Positions 20,992 to 30,556 of a DNA stretch of 64,000 bases are shown piece after piece. The stretch is from Ligula intestinalis (taxonomy: Eukaryota; Platyhelminthes; Cestoda; Diphyllobothriidea; Diphyllobothriidae). Position 1 is the stretch's first letter. Each line of letters starts with the position of its first letter. The notes beneath the pieces are model-generated. The model saw nothing but the letters and a program-made list of their open reading frames with translations. It had not been told where the DNA came from and did not search any database. The DNA is taken from positions 4,472,881 through 4,536,880 of the forward strand of contig JAYGXS010000004.1 in NCBI GenBank assembly GCA_036362985.1, read 5' to 3'. The position numbers and the translations under genes are program-made.

Positions 20992-21560
20992 ACTGCCTCC
21001 TGCCAAACTCAACGTTTCTTCATTGCCCATAGGCTGATTATGTAAGTGCGATGCGGGTGTGCGCTGAGAAGATCACACGTTTATTCCTGCTAAAACTGGT
21101 GGGTGATTGTTCATGCCTGATCGTGTTCGGGTCTCAGATGGCATGGGTTAGTATGGCTGGCTGATGATGGCTGATAAGTCAGAAATGTTCATTCCAATCT
21201 CCCTAGTCTTCGTCGGTAGTTTCATCCTGCCTCGTAATACTAACCGCTACGGCACTGCTGGGTTGGCTTGAGTGTGAGCCCGAAGACAGCAGATTAGTTT
21301 GTGTTCATAAACCAATACCAAAACAAACTTGGTGAAATACTGATAGAGGGAGAAGATGCGATTGCTCGTACAAAAAGCTCATTATTGTGACGTTTTGCGT
21401 TCTATCTCAAACTCATCAGCAGGCACAGTTACAGCTTTTGACGGCACGTTATGTACTACAATCTCCCCACATGGATTTTGTGCCAACGATAAGGCAATTT
21501 TAGGATGACCGGTGAGTGGGTGCCCCAATGACTCACTCACTTTTCCTGCTTCCAGTTGCT
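20992..21560 (+). repeat. Direct duplication, copy 2
   Basis: Diverged second copy of 19,394-20,440, including a family A SINE (about 21,110-21,300) and a decayed hammerhead-like core near 21,385-21,415 (complement of ACGTTTTGCG and CTCATCAG). The end matches the ACTACAATC..CCCACAT block at 20,311. Confidence 0.7.
21110..21300 (+). mobile_element. tRNA-derived SINE (family A)
   Basis: Decayed head (GTGTTCGGGTCTCAG) with a good body: GGCTGGCTGATGATGGCTGA, TAAGTCAGAAATG, CCCTAGTCTTCGTCGG and the downstream CACTGCTGGGTTGGCTTGAG. It lies in copy 2 of the direct duplication. Confidence 0.75.
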
Positions 21561-21594
21561 CATCCAAACCTGTCAAGCAACCCGGTGAGGGGGT

Positions 21595-21780
21595 GGGGTA
21601 CAGTGGGAGGCGTGACGTGGCCTGGCGTGTGCAGACGGGTTCCTCGGTCCCATCAACCATTGCGCCAACCATGTATTAGGCGACTGAGGGGTTTGGACGG
21701 TTGCCGGATGCTGATGCTGTGGGCTAGTTTGAGGTAGACGGCTCGGCCCACTTTCCTGGATATAAACAATCTGAGCCGTT
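21595..21780. repeat. Interspersed repeat C
   Basis: Second copy of the block at 20,755-20,905, with the same GCGTGTGCAGACGG start and CGGTTGCCGGATG middle. Confidence 0.65.
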
Positions 21781-22002
21781 TCTGGCTTGTTAGCCGTAAT
21801 CCTCGAGATTCGAACCCGGGACCTTTGGTCATCGAGGTTAATAATCTTCGTTGGCACCACAGGTTCTTTGCTTTGCCGGTTGTGATCCTGAACATGATGG
21901 AACTGGGGTGTTCATCAGATTTATCTGATCAGGGCCTATAGTTGTTTCGGAAGTGCCTTGAGGCTCGTGCTTGAGTGCTATCAGGCTGTCGCTTAGCATC
22001 TG

Positions 22003-22150
22003 ACAACGACAAGGGAGACTAGAATGACCGTTTCTGACGTCGTAGCCGTCATCAGCCAATCATACGAAATCTCAAGTGTTGGATTGTCTGATGATGGCTA
22101 ACAAACCGGAAATGGCCACTCTGGTCTCCCTTTGCTTGGTCAGATCCTTT
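22003..22150. mobile_element. Two family A SINE bodies meeting head to head
   Basis: A minus-strand body (complement of AAGGGAGACTAGAATGACCG and GTCATCAGCCAATCATA, 22,010-22,070) directly abuts a plus-strand body (GGATTGTCTGATGATGGCTA, ACCGGAAATGGCCACTCTGG, 22,080-22,135). The result is a near palindrome of about 130 bases whose tRNA-like parts are lost at the junction. Confidence 0.75.
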
Positions 22151-22362
22151 TCATCATATCCTTATAGTCGCTTTTTGTCGGCCCTCGCAGGCTCTTATTG
22201 CGAGCTCATAAGCGAAGCGGAACTTACTTGTTCCTCTACCAGATTGACAAGGCCCATAAATTCACCATTTAAAGTATATAGCATTTCTTTTTCGCGTTGA
22301 TTGCCTCTATGCTAACTACCTCACCCCTGCTCCCTTTCCCTTCCCCCTCCCACAAAATGTAG

Positions 22363-22794
22363 ACCCTTCTGCCCATGGTAGAGATCCTCAATCTGTCCAA
22401 CAACCTCCTCACTGAACTCGCTCCCTTGACTTGCCTGCCCTACCTGCGTGTGCTCTACCTCTCTGGCAATCAGCTCTACATTGGCGAGGAGGCGGGCTTG
22501 GACCTGCCCGAGCCGCCACACTCCGCCGACGCCACCAGCCTCGACGCCAAGGACTCCTCTGGACATCAGCAGGCCACGGTGGTGATGGGAACCGCGGCTT
22601 CCGCCTCAACCAGCGGTGCCAGCGAATTCAGTTCGGAGACCGCCGCCCGGCGGACACCGCCACCGCCGCTGCACACTCGCCTCGGCGAGATCCACGTGCT
22701 GGCACTGGCCAATAACGGACTGCACTCGGCCAGCCTTGTGGCCGGTCTAAACAGTCTCCAGCACCTTGATCTGTCAAACAATAAAATTGATTCG
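22363..22794 (+). CDS. NISCH: Nischarin-like, large LRR exon with low-complexity insert
   Basis: This 432-nt exon has acceptor CACAAAATGTAG and donor GTGAGT, with phase 0 at both ends. It encodes TLLPMVEILNLSNNLL, LAPLTCLPYLRVLYLSGNQL, then a Ser/Thr/Ala/Pro-rich insert of about 65 residues, then RLGEIHVLALANNGL and LNSLQHLDLSNNKIDS. The LxxLxLSxNxL pattern gives four repeats. The second half matches nischarin 'LGNIKTLNLAGN' and 'LVNLDL-x-x-N'. The insert splits two repeats and is absent from vertebrate nischarin as I know it. The first frame after the acceptor is open throughout. Confidence 0.93.
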
Positions 22795-23702
22795 GTGAGT
22801 TCTCTCGATGTGGCCGATTCCAAATTTTTCTACCCTAGTCTTCACTCAGTGCACTAATATATGCTTCATCAAACAGTATTGTCGTGAAGAGGAAAAAAAA
22901 GTGAAACCAGATAGAAAATTCGTCAAAAGTAGTTTTCATTTGTGGACTTCATATACCCTTCAACCAGCATTCTGCCTTGCGAGACCAGTAGTCTTAGTGA
23001 TTTTATAGGCGGGGAATTAGCATGCGTTGTGAAGAAAAGTTGTAAAAATAATTGTTTGGTCATAATCCACATTCGTTTTGTGGTTTCACTTAGCGCGGCG
23101 GTGAATTATTCTGGAATTCTGGAATATACTACTACTGCTGCTATTTTAGTTATTAATCCCACTAGTTCCTGGCATGTCACAGGTTTACGCCTACTTGTTT
23201 ATTCAAGTATCATAGCATTTATGAAATGCTATTTTTTGTTTATTTTTTTCAATTTACGTGCTCTAATCCATGACTATATAGCAGCTGCGCTAACCAATCT
23301 TGACCACATTTTAGCACTTCACACTTTTACAATGTTTCTTCAATTCCTATCCTAAGTCCCCAAACAGAAAATATCTAATAACACTGGTCCCATACGACTG
23401 ATTACTGGGGCTTGGGGTGTATGGCGTCAACTACTTAAACCACCTTTGCCGAAATTTGCTGAAGGAACCTTGTTTGGTTTTAATCTTGGACCAGATTTCG
23501 TGCACTGTAGGTTGACCTATATAGCCGCGCCCTCAAAGGTACTTGCACTTGATACGGCTGTCAGCATATCTGATCTGGCGAGCCTCAATGATGTCCCAGA
23601 CGGTACTTTTCCGCGCTTGATGATTGGCGGCAGTGGATCGAAAAACTTCTACGCATTCTCTTCTCCAACCACAGAGACCGAAAATCAAGGTTTAAAAACC
23701 GA
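22795..23702. other. Intron, nothing recognised
   Basis: AT-rich sequence after the large LRR exon. No recognised gene or repeat. The frames at 22,942-23,355 and 23,446-23,790 have no known motif, and the second runs into the 3' end of the retroelement that follows. Confidence 0.4.
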
Positions 23703-23739
23703 TTCTTTGTTGGTTGGTTGGTTGGTAGTCCATGTTGGA

Positions 23740-25953
23740 TCAGGGGTTCCCGCCGGAGTCCAAACTGGGTGCAGTTGGGAGGCGGAGTAAAGCCGCGACC
23801 TCGGCCGGCTTGAGCCAAAGGTCCTCGGGGGTGAGTTGGGTGCCTGGCCGGGAACTGCAGACGAAGAGGTGACAGCAGTCATGCGGCGAGACTCCGCAGT
23901 CGGGACAGCAGTCGGGTATAGAAGGGTCCAGCCGGTGTTGGTACTTGCAAAGGAGCATACAGTGGCCGCTGCGAAGCTGCACCAGCGTACAACGAGTCAC
24001 CCGTGGGTGATGACGTTCCGAGATGGCAATCGGAGGTGGACAGCCACCCAGGAGGACCGGGGAATGGTAGCTGGATATTGCGTCCACAACTGCTCTCTGG
24101 TGAAGGCGTTGGTAGCCTGTCCTGATGGCGGAGCCATGAACGTGTAGGTCTGAGAGAGACGAGGTGACAGCTGCCTTGTGGAGACCTCGTGTAGACGTCT
24201 GAACGTTACGGCTAGGCTCGGGAGCGTTGCAACGATGGTGGTTCGGATGGCCAGGTTGTGAACAGGTCCACCAGAACTGCTGGCCGAGGAGTTTTTTCTT
24301 TGCGGCGACCGGCAGGACAGAAACCTCCGCATGAAGGTGATCGATTGGCGACATTTTATAGCAGCCGGTGATCGTGCGGAGGGCACCATTCTGTGCTGAC
24401 TGAAGGCGGCGGAGGCTGGAGGAGCTGATTGTGGGAGACCAGATTGATGCCGCATAGATGAGATGCGGCTTGGCCATTGCATTGAATTGGGTCGTCAGCA
24501 ACTCTTTCCCGCAGCCCCAGGAAGTGCCCGCGAGAGCGTTGAGGACCTTGGTGCACCTGCTCACTTTGTTTGCGACATTCCTCGCATGGTCTGCGAACGT
24601 GAAAAGCGGATTTAAACGGACGCCGAGGAGCTTCGGCTTTCGGACCAGCGGTAAAGCCTCACCGTTGACGATGATATCCGGGTGGCGATTGAACTCCTTC
24701 GGATCTAGCGTGAAAACAGTGACGGACGACTTGGCAGCCGAGATCGAAATCCCGCGCTGAGTGAGGTAGTCCACAATGTAAGGCATGAATTCCGAGAGTA
24801 CCTGTGCAGCCTGATCGATGTTATGGTGCTGGCAGAAGATGATGAAATCATCCGCGTATGATACCACTTTGGCGGGTGCCGGAGGGAGTGGAAGTTCCCA
24901 CATGTAAATGTTGAACAGCGTCGGGCTGAGCACAGAGCCTGCGGGAACACTGCAGGTCTGCTTATGGGGCTTAAAGAGAGTGCTGCGGAAAAGGAAACGA
25001 TCGTGGCGGCCACGGATGCAAGCCGCCAACCATCGAACCAGGCCAGTCGGGACGCTCAGGGAAACCAAGTTTTTCAGGAGGTGATCGTGGCGGACGCAGT
25101 CAAAGGCTCGCGACAGGTCAATTGAGACAGCCACGGTCCGCGAAACGGACTTCTGTTGATTGAAGCCATCGAGGATGGCGTTCCTGAGCTCGAAAAGAGC
25201 CGTTGTTGTGCCACAACTCGACCTGAAACCGTGTTGATGGTTGGACAGATTCGCTGCAGGCGTCAGAATTGGAAGGAGAAGTCGTTCCAAAATTTTCGCC
25301 AGTGGACTGAGGAGGGCGATTGGGCGATAGAACGTCGCTTGACTGGGTTCCTTGCCAGCTCTGACCAGGGGAATGATGGTGGACTGGCGCCAGCAATCGG
25401 GGATGATTGAACTGGCCAACGAAAGATTGAAAATGGCTGCCAGGTAGGCAGCCACCTTGGGGCCGATATGGCGCAAATGGATAGGAGCCAGGCCGTGCGG
25501 TCCTAAGGCTTTCGAGACTTTCGTTTTCCTGACGGTGGTGAGGATAGCATCGGCCGAGAAGGAAATGTCCGGAGGCGGGGCCTTAAGGAGGGGGCGCTGG
25601 CTTTTGGGACTGGGAGCCGAGCGGGGCGAGAACAGCTTGTTCATCTTCGCGGCGATCGTACCGTTGTTGGAGATGAACTTGCCGTCCCCGAAGCTAATAG
25701 ACTAGTTGGGTGTGTCAGCCCGGGGCTTGGTCAAATTGCGTAGAAGTTTCCAGATGGCAGCTGCGTTGCCGCGGAAATTACAATCTGCAACTTTTTCACG
25801 CCAACGTTCCCGTTTGTCGTCATTGATGGTCTTGGTTATCAAGCTGTTGAGTTCGCCAACACGCGGGTCAGTTGCATCTCGCGCTCGGATCTCGTCTTGC
25901 TCTCGTTCCAGTCGGGAGGCTTCGCTAGGGTAGTTTGGGCGGAGTATGGGCAT
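23740..25953 (-). pseudogene. Reverse transcriptase of non-LTR element, one in-frame stop
   Basis: The reading region starts with the linker (LEREQDEIRARDATDPRV) and continues after one amber stop into the RT: KALGPHGLAPIHLRH, FYRPIALLSPLAKILERLL, HGFRSSCGTTTAL, SIDLSRAFDCVRHDHLL, VPAGSVLSPTLFNIYM and the catalytic VVSYADDFIIF. The thumb region follows, then a C-terminal RSGHCMLLCKYQHRLDP and CPDCG..HDCCHLFVC, a zinc-knuckle of the kind found in jockey-like elements. The frame ends LDSGGNP-stop, very near the element's 3' end. Apart from the stop, the 634 codons after it are uninterrupted, so the insertion is fairly young. Confidence 0.92.
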
Positions 25954-26152
25954 GCGACCGTTCGGTATATGGTGGCCTACTGCTGCCAGAAGCAGGTGAC
26001 GAACGGCCAGCTCCGCCTTGTGGAAACAGCTGGGGGGGGGGTAGCTGATCGGTTCCCGCTCCGCATTCCGTGGTGAACGCTGCCCAGTCAGCTCTCTTGC
26101 AGCTGATAAAATGCCTGTTTGGAGCCTTGATACGGTCGGCAGAGGTGGCCAA

Positions 26153-26600
26153 TTAGAGCACTATAGGGAGGTGATCGCTCCCTAGGCTGATTTCCGTGGT
26201 CCAGGTGGTGGAGGCTACCAGACTGAGACTGGCAAGGGAGAAATCGGGAGAGCTGGGGGCACCGTTGGGTGGGAGCCGCGTTGGGCTGTCCTCGTTGAGG
26301 ACTGCGAAGGGAGCTTGCTCTAGTTCATCCGCCAGGACTTTTCGTCGAGAATCGGCCACCGAATGGGAGCACCACTGGTCGTGATGGGTGTTGGAGTCAC
26401 CTAGTACCAAACTGTCACCAGTAGGTAAGTAGGGAGCGGTAGAAGTGGTGAAACCTGGAGGACAACTGGACGCTGGAAGGATGTACACGTTCACGACGGT
26501 TAGCGGCACCGGGCCAATATTAAGGGAAATCGCTAGTATTTCCGTAGGGTCGGCACCAAGCAGAAGTAGCTGTGGTTCCCCGCTTCTTTGCCTTGACGAA
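26153..26600 (-). pseudogene. APE-like endonuclease fragment of the non-LTR element
   Basis: The frame reads LNIGPVPLTVVNVYILP, GDSLVLGDSNTHHDQW and SLGSDHLPIVL. GDSN and SDHLPI are the conserved catalytic-core motifs of the AP-endonuclease-like domain of non-LTR elements (Asp/Asn and Asp/His). The N-terminal third, with the Asn and Glu motifs, is missing because the element is 5'-truncated. A stop after PIVL separates it from the following linker, which continues in the same frame as ATSADRIKAPNRHF. Confidence 0.88.
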
Positions 26601-26859
26601 TTTTGTCGCCTTTAACTAGAAGTTATGTTTGCAAATCACCGGCATGTAAAAAATAGACTATTCTACGGTTTGCCAACTGCCACCATCAAATTAGCTGAAT
26701 CTTCAATAATGCAGTTGTGCTCAAAAAATGCAATGAGGTCGAGTATAATTCTGAGGGAATGCTTAGGATCCTGACTGTGGTTTAGTTCAGAGTACTACAA
26801 TCATCAGATCAAATCCCAGTTGATATGAACAGACAGAATGTGCGCGAAAATTCGAGGTC

Positions 26860-27180
26860 CAGATATAATATTCCTTTCATCACCCCCGGAAGAGGAAGTA
26901 GAAGAAGGGGCTATTTCCGAGACCAGATTGTATATTAGCTGACGTTTCAAAAGCCTTTTCGCCTCCATTGTCAGATCGTGGTGACCGTTCTGCTGGTCTC
27001 ATTAAAAGTATCCAACCGATAGCCTTATGCCTAATGTCAGTGTGTCAATCGATTGTACCGATCGATTTTTGTGGCTGTTTGAATTGCTTGCGCCCTAGTG
27101 GGCGCTTCCATGATCATTGTCGCGTTATTCGTGTGCCTTATGAGCATTTTTACCTTCGCTCGCGGCCGTCGCCTGTTAGC
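26860..27180 (-). mobile_element. Penelope-type terminal sequence, copy 1
   Basis: About 320 bases match 43,600-43,920, including CTGACGTTTCAAAAGCCTT, CGCCTCCAT, GCGGCTGTTTGAATTGCT-type and GGCGCTTCCATGA blocks. The hammerhead-like core near one end is typical of the terminal (pseudo-LTR) region of Penelope-like elements. No RT is attached. Confidence 0.6.
26919..27000 (-). ncRNA. Hammerhead-ribozyme-like motif, type I layout
   Basis: On the minus strand, GAGACCAG (27,000-26,993) is followed by CTGACAA (26,974-26,968), a stem II hairpin GGAGGC..GCTTTT, GAAACGTC (26,948-26,941), and then CTGGTCTC (26,926-26,919), the exact 8-base complement of the start. The order stem I, core, stem II, core, short stem III, cleavage triplet, stem I is that of a type I hammerhead. 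The core differs from CTGATGA by two bases, so this copy is probably inactive. The surrounding 300 bases match 43.60-43.92 kb. Confidence 0.55.
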
Positions 27181-27375
27181 CTTCTGTGGAGCGCTTGCTA
27201 GGCGTGATATGTCTCTGTTTAGTGTGCCGGTCGTGGACTACATTTCTAGCGGCAATCTTGCTATCTTATCGTTGACTCGGCCTATTACTCATGCTTTCGC
27301 AAAGGCGAACGTGTGGTTCTCCTGCTGTACGTGGTCATAGACCATGAACAGCTTATCCTTTCGGTTGATTGTGAT

Positions 27376-28870
27376 ATGCTGGCTGGCTGGCTGGCTAGTA
27401 GCCCTTGTTGGATCAGGAGCCCTGCTGGACGCGCCTCGATACCGGCGGCGAAAAGGAGGAGTCGTAGCAGCATGGTCGGGAGGGGCTGCTCCGTCATCAA
27501 ATGGGGAGGAGGGGAGGTAGATCCATCGTAGGGAGGTTTGGTGTAGCAAACCTTGGCTGCCGTGCGGGCGGGTGGGAACGCGACGTAGACGCGTCTGCTG
27601 TGGTTCCCGTGAGATTATGCTCAGCCTTGTGCCAAGGTATCAGCCCGTTTTACCATCATACCTTGCATTGCAGTCTTGGCATGTGGCAGAGGGTCTTCGG
27701 ACGGTTAGGTCGATCGGCGCTCTCATTCTGCAGTCGACACCAAATTCCTGAACTCTGGCGACCATCTCGGCTGCGCATTCCATCAGGTGTTCGTTGGTCT
27801 CTTCCTCTCCACAAGCTGCACACGTGGAATCATCAGTCAGATTGTACCGCTTCCTGATATGACGATGCCCGGTCGTTCTATCTAGCCGAGTCATTTTCTT
27901 TTCTTCATCCCAGTTGATTGGGGTCTATACGTTCTCCTGCCGTGCTCATGTGTCATTTGTGTCCTGGGGGTCATTTGTCTGACTGCTTTCATCGTTGCCG
28001 CAAAGGATGTCGGTCTACCATCTGGTTCAGTCCTGATCGCTGATGCTTCAGCGTCTGCTTGTTCATTCCCGGGGATACCGACGTGGCTCGGAATCCACGC
28101 AATTTCCACCCTCCTTCCTGTTGTGGCTCACTCCAGAACATCCATCACTTGTTGTACCAACGGTTTCTTACGATCTTCTCCCGTCCCGAAGTTCTGGTAG
28201 GCATCTACAGCGGATTTACTGTCAGTAAGGATTCTGGCAGAACTCCGATCCTCGGGTGGGTGCTCTAGCCATTCCGCCCAGGCCACCTGAGTCCTGGATT
28301 CATTTCTACGTCTCCTGAAAGCTCCAAACGCCTTTTAGACCACCAGCCAGCTTCCTGGTATCGAGAGACCGCTGCTGGCGCTTCGGCTCCCGTCTCCAAA
28401 AATATGACGGTCCTCTTTCGGTGCACTTCTTGCGTCGTTGGAGTTTGATCCTGTAATTTCCATTCGTAGACGTCTTCTTGGAAGTCGACGTCCAGTGGAC
28501 CCGGTACCACAAGGAGGTTGGTGGCAGCTGCTTTTACATGTTAGTGGACCACGTTCGAGTGTTGTCCAGTCGGTGTGTGTGTTGCATTATCCGAGGGGTG
28601 TCCTGTCTGGTGGCCCATGCTGCGTTGGCCGGAGGCTGACGTGTTCAAACGGCCCTTAGGCAGCCGCGACTAGATAGTTGTGGGACGTCGTGGGGGGAGG
28701 TTCGGTCAAATGTCTGCGCTGCGGCAAGTCTGAAACCGCTAGGTGCGAACTCGCCTGACTTTCAGATAGTGGACTTTGAACAAGGACACCAGAGGTCAGG
28801 ATGTTGGCTGCCGGCGACAAATTTCTGCACAGCTGGGCGCTAGCCTCGGCCAGTCGCTTTAATAATTTGC
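27376..28870 (-). mobile_element. Internally deleted non-LTR element: 2A-like 5' part fused to RNase H
   Basis: On the minus strand, a 5' segment (about 28,870-28,289) encodes a basic region and then LSGDVEMNPGLRW, a 2A-like peptide of the kind found at the start of some non-LTR ORFs. It joins directly at about 28,288 to AWAEWLEHPPEDRSSARIL, the middle of an RNase H domain. The endonuclease and RT are missing. The RNase H, a zinc knuckle and a 3' region ending in a CCAG array (27,378) follow. The 5' segment is shared in part with 42,775-42,930, so both ends belong to one dispersed family. Confidence 0.72.
27640..28290 (-). pseudogene. RNase H domain of a non-LTR element
   Basis: The minus strand reads ARILTDSKSAVDAYQNF, then QQVMDVLE-stop-ATTGRR (one internal stop) and VEIAWIPSHVGIPGNEQADA, the catalytic Asp and the H-x-G-x-x-G-N-E-x-A-D signature of RNase H. 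Another stop after MKKRK at about 27,891 is followed by RHIRKRYNLTDDSTC and CAACGEEETNEHLMEC, a zinc knuckle. This order, RNase H then CCHC, is seen in I- and R1-type elements. It is disrupted and not functional. Confidence 0.85.
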
Positions 28871-29390
28871 GCCCATAAAATGCCTACTAAAGTAATGCCG
28901 AATTTCACGCTAAATTGTGTATTTTTTGTCAGCATGCTTCTCGATAATTGAAAAACGTCTTGTTTGGTAGCACAGTTGCTTTATATTGGAAAATCTTTGG
29001 GAAAGGAGCGTTTTAATGTGTGAATTTCCTTTTATGCGAGTATTTTGGGGACTATAACTATCATTCTTGTAAGCATTAATCATGGCTTCTCCCAACTCTC
29101 TGCAGCTATCTGTGCAATGTGTTTTCTTCAAACCAAAAGGGTCTTTTCGCTATTCTTTTGTCCTGATTGCATGTCTTGGCCTACCCACCTAGAGTCTGCC
29201 GACTCGAACTCGTAGAACCACTGGGACGTGACGTTTCTGCCTACTGACCATCTCAACAACCACTCATGCTACACGTTTACTTCTTTGTGCCGGCTTCTGT
29301 TCTGTCTGATTTTAGCGTTCTTAAAACTGTAGAACATTTCTTTTGTTCAAATTCTGACAGAAAACGATTGTTTTCTTTTATTTCTCCTAG
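28871..29390. other. Intron, nothing recognised
   Basis: AT-rich intron sequence without a recognised repeat. It ends in the acceptor TTTATTTCTCCTAG of the next exon. Confidence 0.4.
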
Positions 29391-29519
29391 TTTGGCGAAC
29401 TTCTCTGTCTGGGCAGCCTACCGCATCTCAGTTCAGTGGACCTTTCTGGCAATCCAGTTTGTGGAGACCCCTATTACCGACGCAATACCCTTGATCTTCT
29501 GGGTCTGCGGTTTACCTTG
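29391..29519 (+). CDS. NISCH: Nischarin-like, last LRR exon
   Basis: This 129-nt exon has acceptor TTATTTCTCCTAG and donor GTAAGT, with phase 0 at both ends. It encodes 43 residues: FGELLCLGSLPHLSSVDLSG, then NPVCGDPYYRRNTLDLLG and LRFTL. Nischarin ends its repeats with 'GSLP-x-L-x-x-V-x-L-x-x-NP-x-x-x-x-x-x-Y-R-x-x-x-L', which fits well. The short intron of 104 bases to the next exon is unusual among the multi-kilobase introns here. Confidence 0.93.
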
Positions 29520-29623
29520 GTAAGTGGCGCATGCACGCCTTTTTTGCTTTGCCTTTCTTTTTATTCTTGACCTGCTAGTGCATTCTAACATCGACCTCCC
29601 TCTCCCCGGAATCCCTTATGCAG

Positions 29624-30556
29624 ATTGCGCTGGATGGACACCGTGCTACCCGACTGGAAATTGAGATTGTCGAACTCTATCGTGCCCTCAAACGTGGCGG
29701 AGTTACCCTCTGCTCACAGCCCCCGGCTATCCGTGCTCAAACGGTCGAAGAAGCTGCCAAAGTCAGTACAGCAGGTCAGACCGATCAACCAGTCTCCACC
29801 GGTCAGTGCAACAATGAAATTGTTCCATGCAATGGCGCTGCCATGGCCCACGGCGATCCCGGTCTATCGGCTACCCTGACCGCTGTCCATCTGCCACCTG
29901 AGGAGGTCCCTCACCCCGTCTGTGAGTCAGAAGACCTGCGGGAAACGGTCGCAGTCAGTGCAGCAGGCCAGGTCGATGAACCGGTCATCAACTATCAGTG
30001 CAACCACGAGGTAGCTTCATGCAATCAAGCTGCCATGGCCCAAGATGATGCTGGTCCATCCGCCAGTCTGAAAGCTGTCGAGCCCTCGGCTGAGAGCGAG
30101 GTTCCTGCGTCTGTTTGTCAGTCAGAGGAATTGCGGGCGGCGGACACCTTCCAGCCAAACAATAATCCCCAGTCATCAGTGTTCGCCAGTCCAAATCCTG
30201 ACTGCAAGTTTACGGGCGAATCCTTGTTGTGTGAAATATCACTTTCTCCCACCGAACAGTCCGAAAAAAACCAGAACGCCCACTCTGCCGGGGTAGCCGA
30301 TGGAGTAGTCACCACCAGTCCCACAGGAGTTTCTCCCAACGAGGCTCTTCAATCAACTGAACCACCTACCGTTGCTGCCTCAGCCAATACAACTGCACAT
30401 GACAACTGTCGTTTGTTCGAAAATATATCGGCAGCATCTTCGACACACCCGGACAATCACTTAGACGCGGAAGTTGCTACTCCACCTTCATCTGCGCAGG
30501 GTAATGTGGCCATCTGCGAAACTGCAGCCACAGCGTCCTCATGCCCGAGGTGCTGA
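29624..30556 (+). CDS. NISCH: Nischarin-like, C-terminal tail exon
   Basis: The acceptor CCCTTATGCAG leads in phase 0 into IALDGHRATRLEIEIVELYR, the segment after the last LRR (nischarin has 'LDD-x-x-x-x-x-x-E-L-D-x-V-x-V-L'). The rest is a disordered Ser/Ala/Pro/Glu-rich tail. It contains two 64-residue repeats, about 29,759-29,950 and 29,951-30,142, with V-S-x-A-G-Q-x-D and QCN-x-E-x-x-x-CN. The frame stops at 30,556. From about 30,545 the next frame keeps the same style of sequence (PNDNTNDLSPSDLSCDP) to a TAG at 30,695, so a one-base indel is likely. Pfam-type domains of vertebrate nischarin after the LRRs are absent. Confidence 0.85.
   Translation: MALDGHRATRLEIEIVELYRALKRGGVTLCSQPPAIRAQTVEEAAKVSTAGQTDQPVSTGQCNNEIVPCNGAAMAHGDPGLSATLTAVHLPPEEVPHPVCESEDLRETVAVSAAGQVDEPVINYQCNHEVASCNQAAMAQDDAGPSASLKAVEPSAESEVPASVCQSEELRAADTFQPNNNPQSSVFASPNPDCKFTGESLLCEISLSPTEQSEKNQNAHSAGVADGVVTTSPTGVSPNEALQSTEPPTVAASANTTAHDNCRLFENISAASSTHPDNHLDAEVATPPSSAQGNVAICETAATASSCPRC

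Larger units (their letters stand above)
23703..26600 (-). mobile_element. Non-LTR retroelement with EN, RT and zinc-knuckle regions, 5'-truncated
   Basis: On the minus strand the order is: the C-terminal half of an APE-type endonuclease (26,600-26,153), a linker (26,152-25,702) and a 634-codon RT frame (25,644-23,740). The 3' end carries TGATCCAACATGG and a CCAA tandem tail (23,704-23,727). The 5' end is cut inside the endonuclease. Disruptions are few: a stop after SDHLPIVL, a frame change near the G-run at 26,031-26,040, and one TAG at 25,702-25,704 that keeps the same frame as the RT. It sits antisense in an intron of the nischarin-like gene. The RT has the features of the jockey/RTE/CR1 group; I did not settle the clade. 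Confidence 0.92.
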
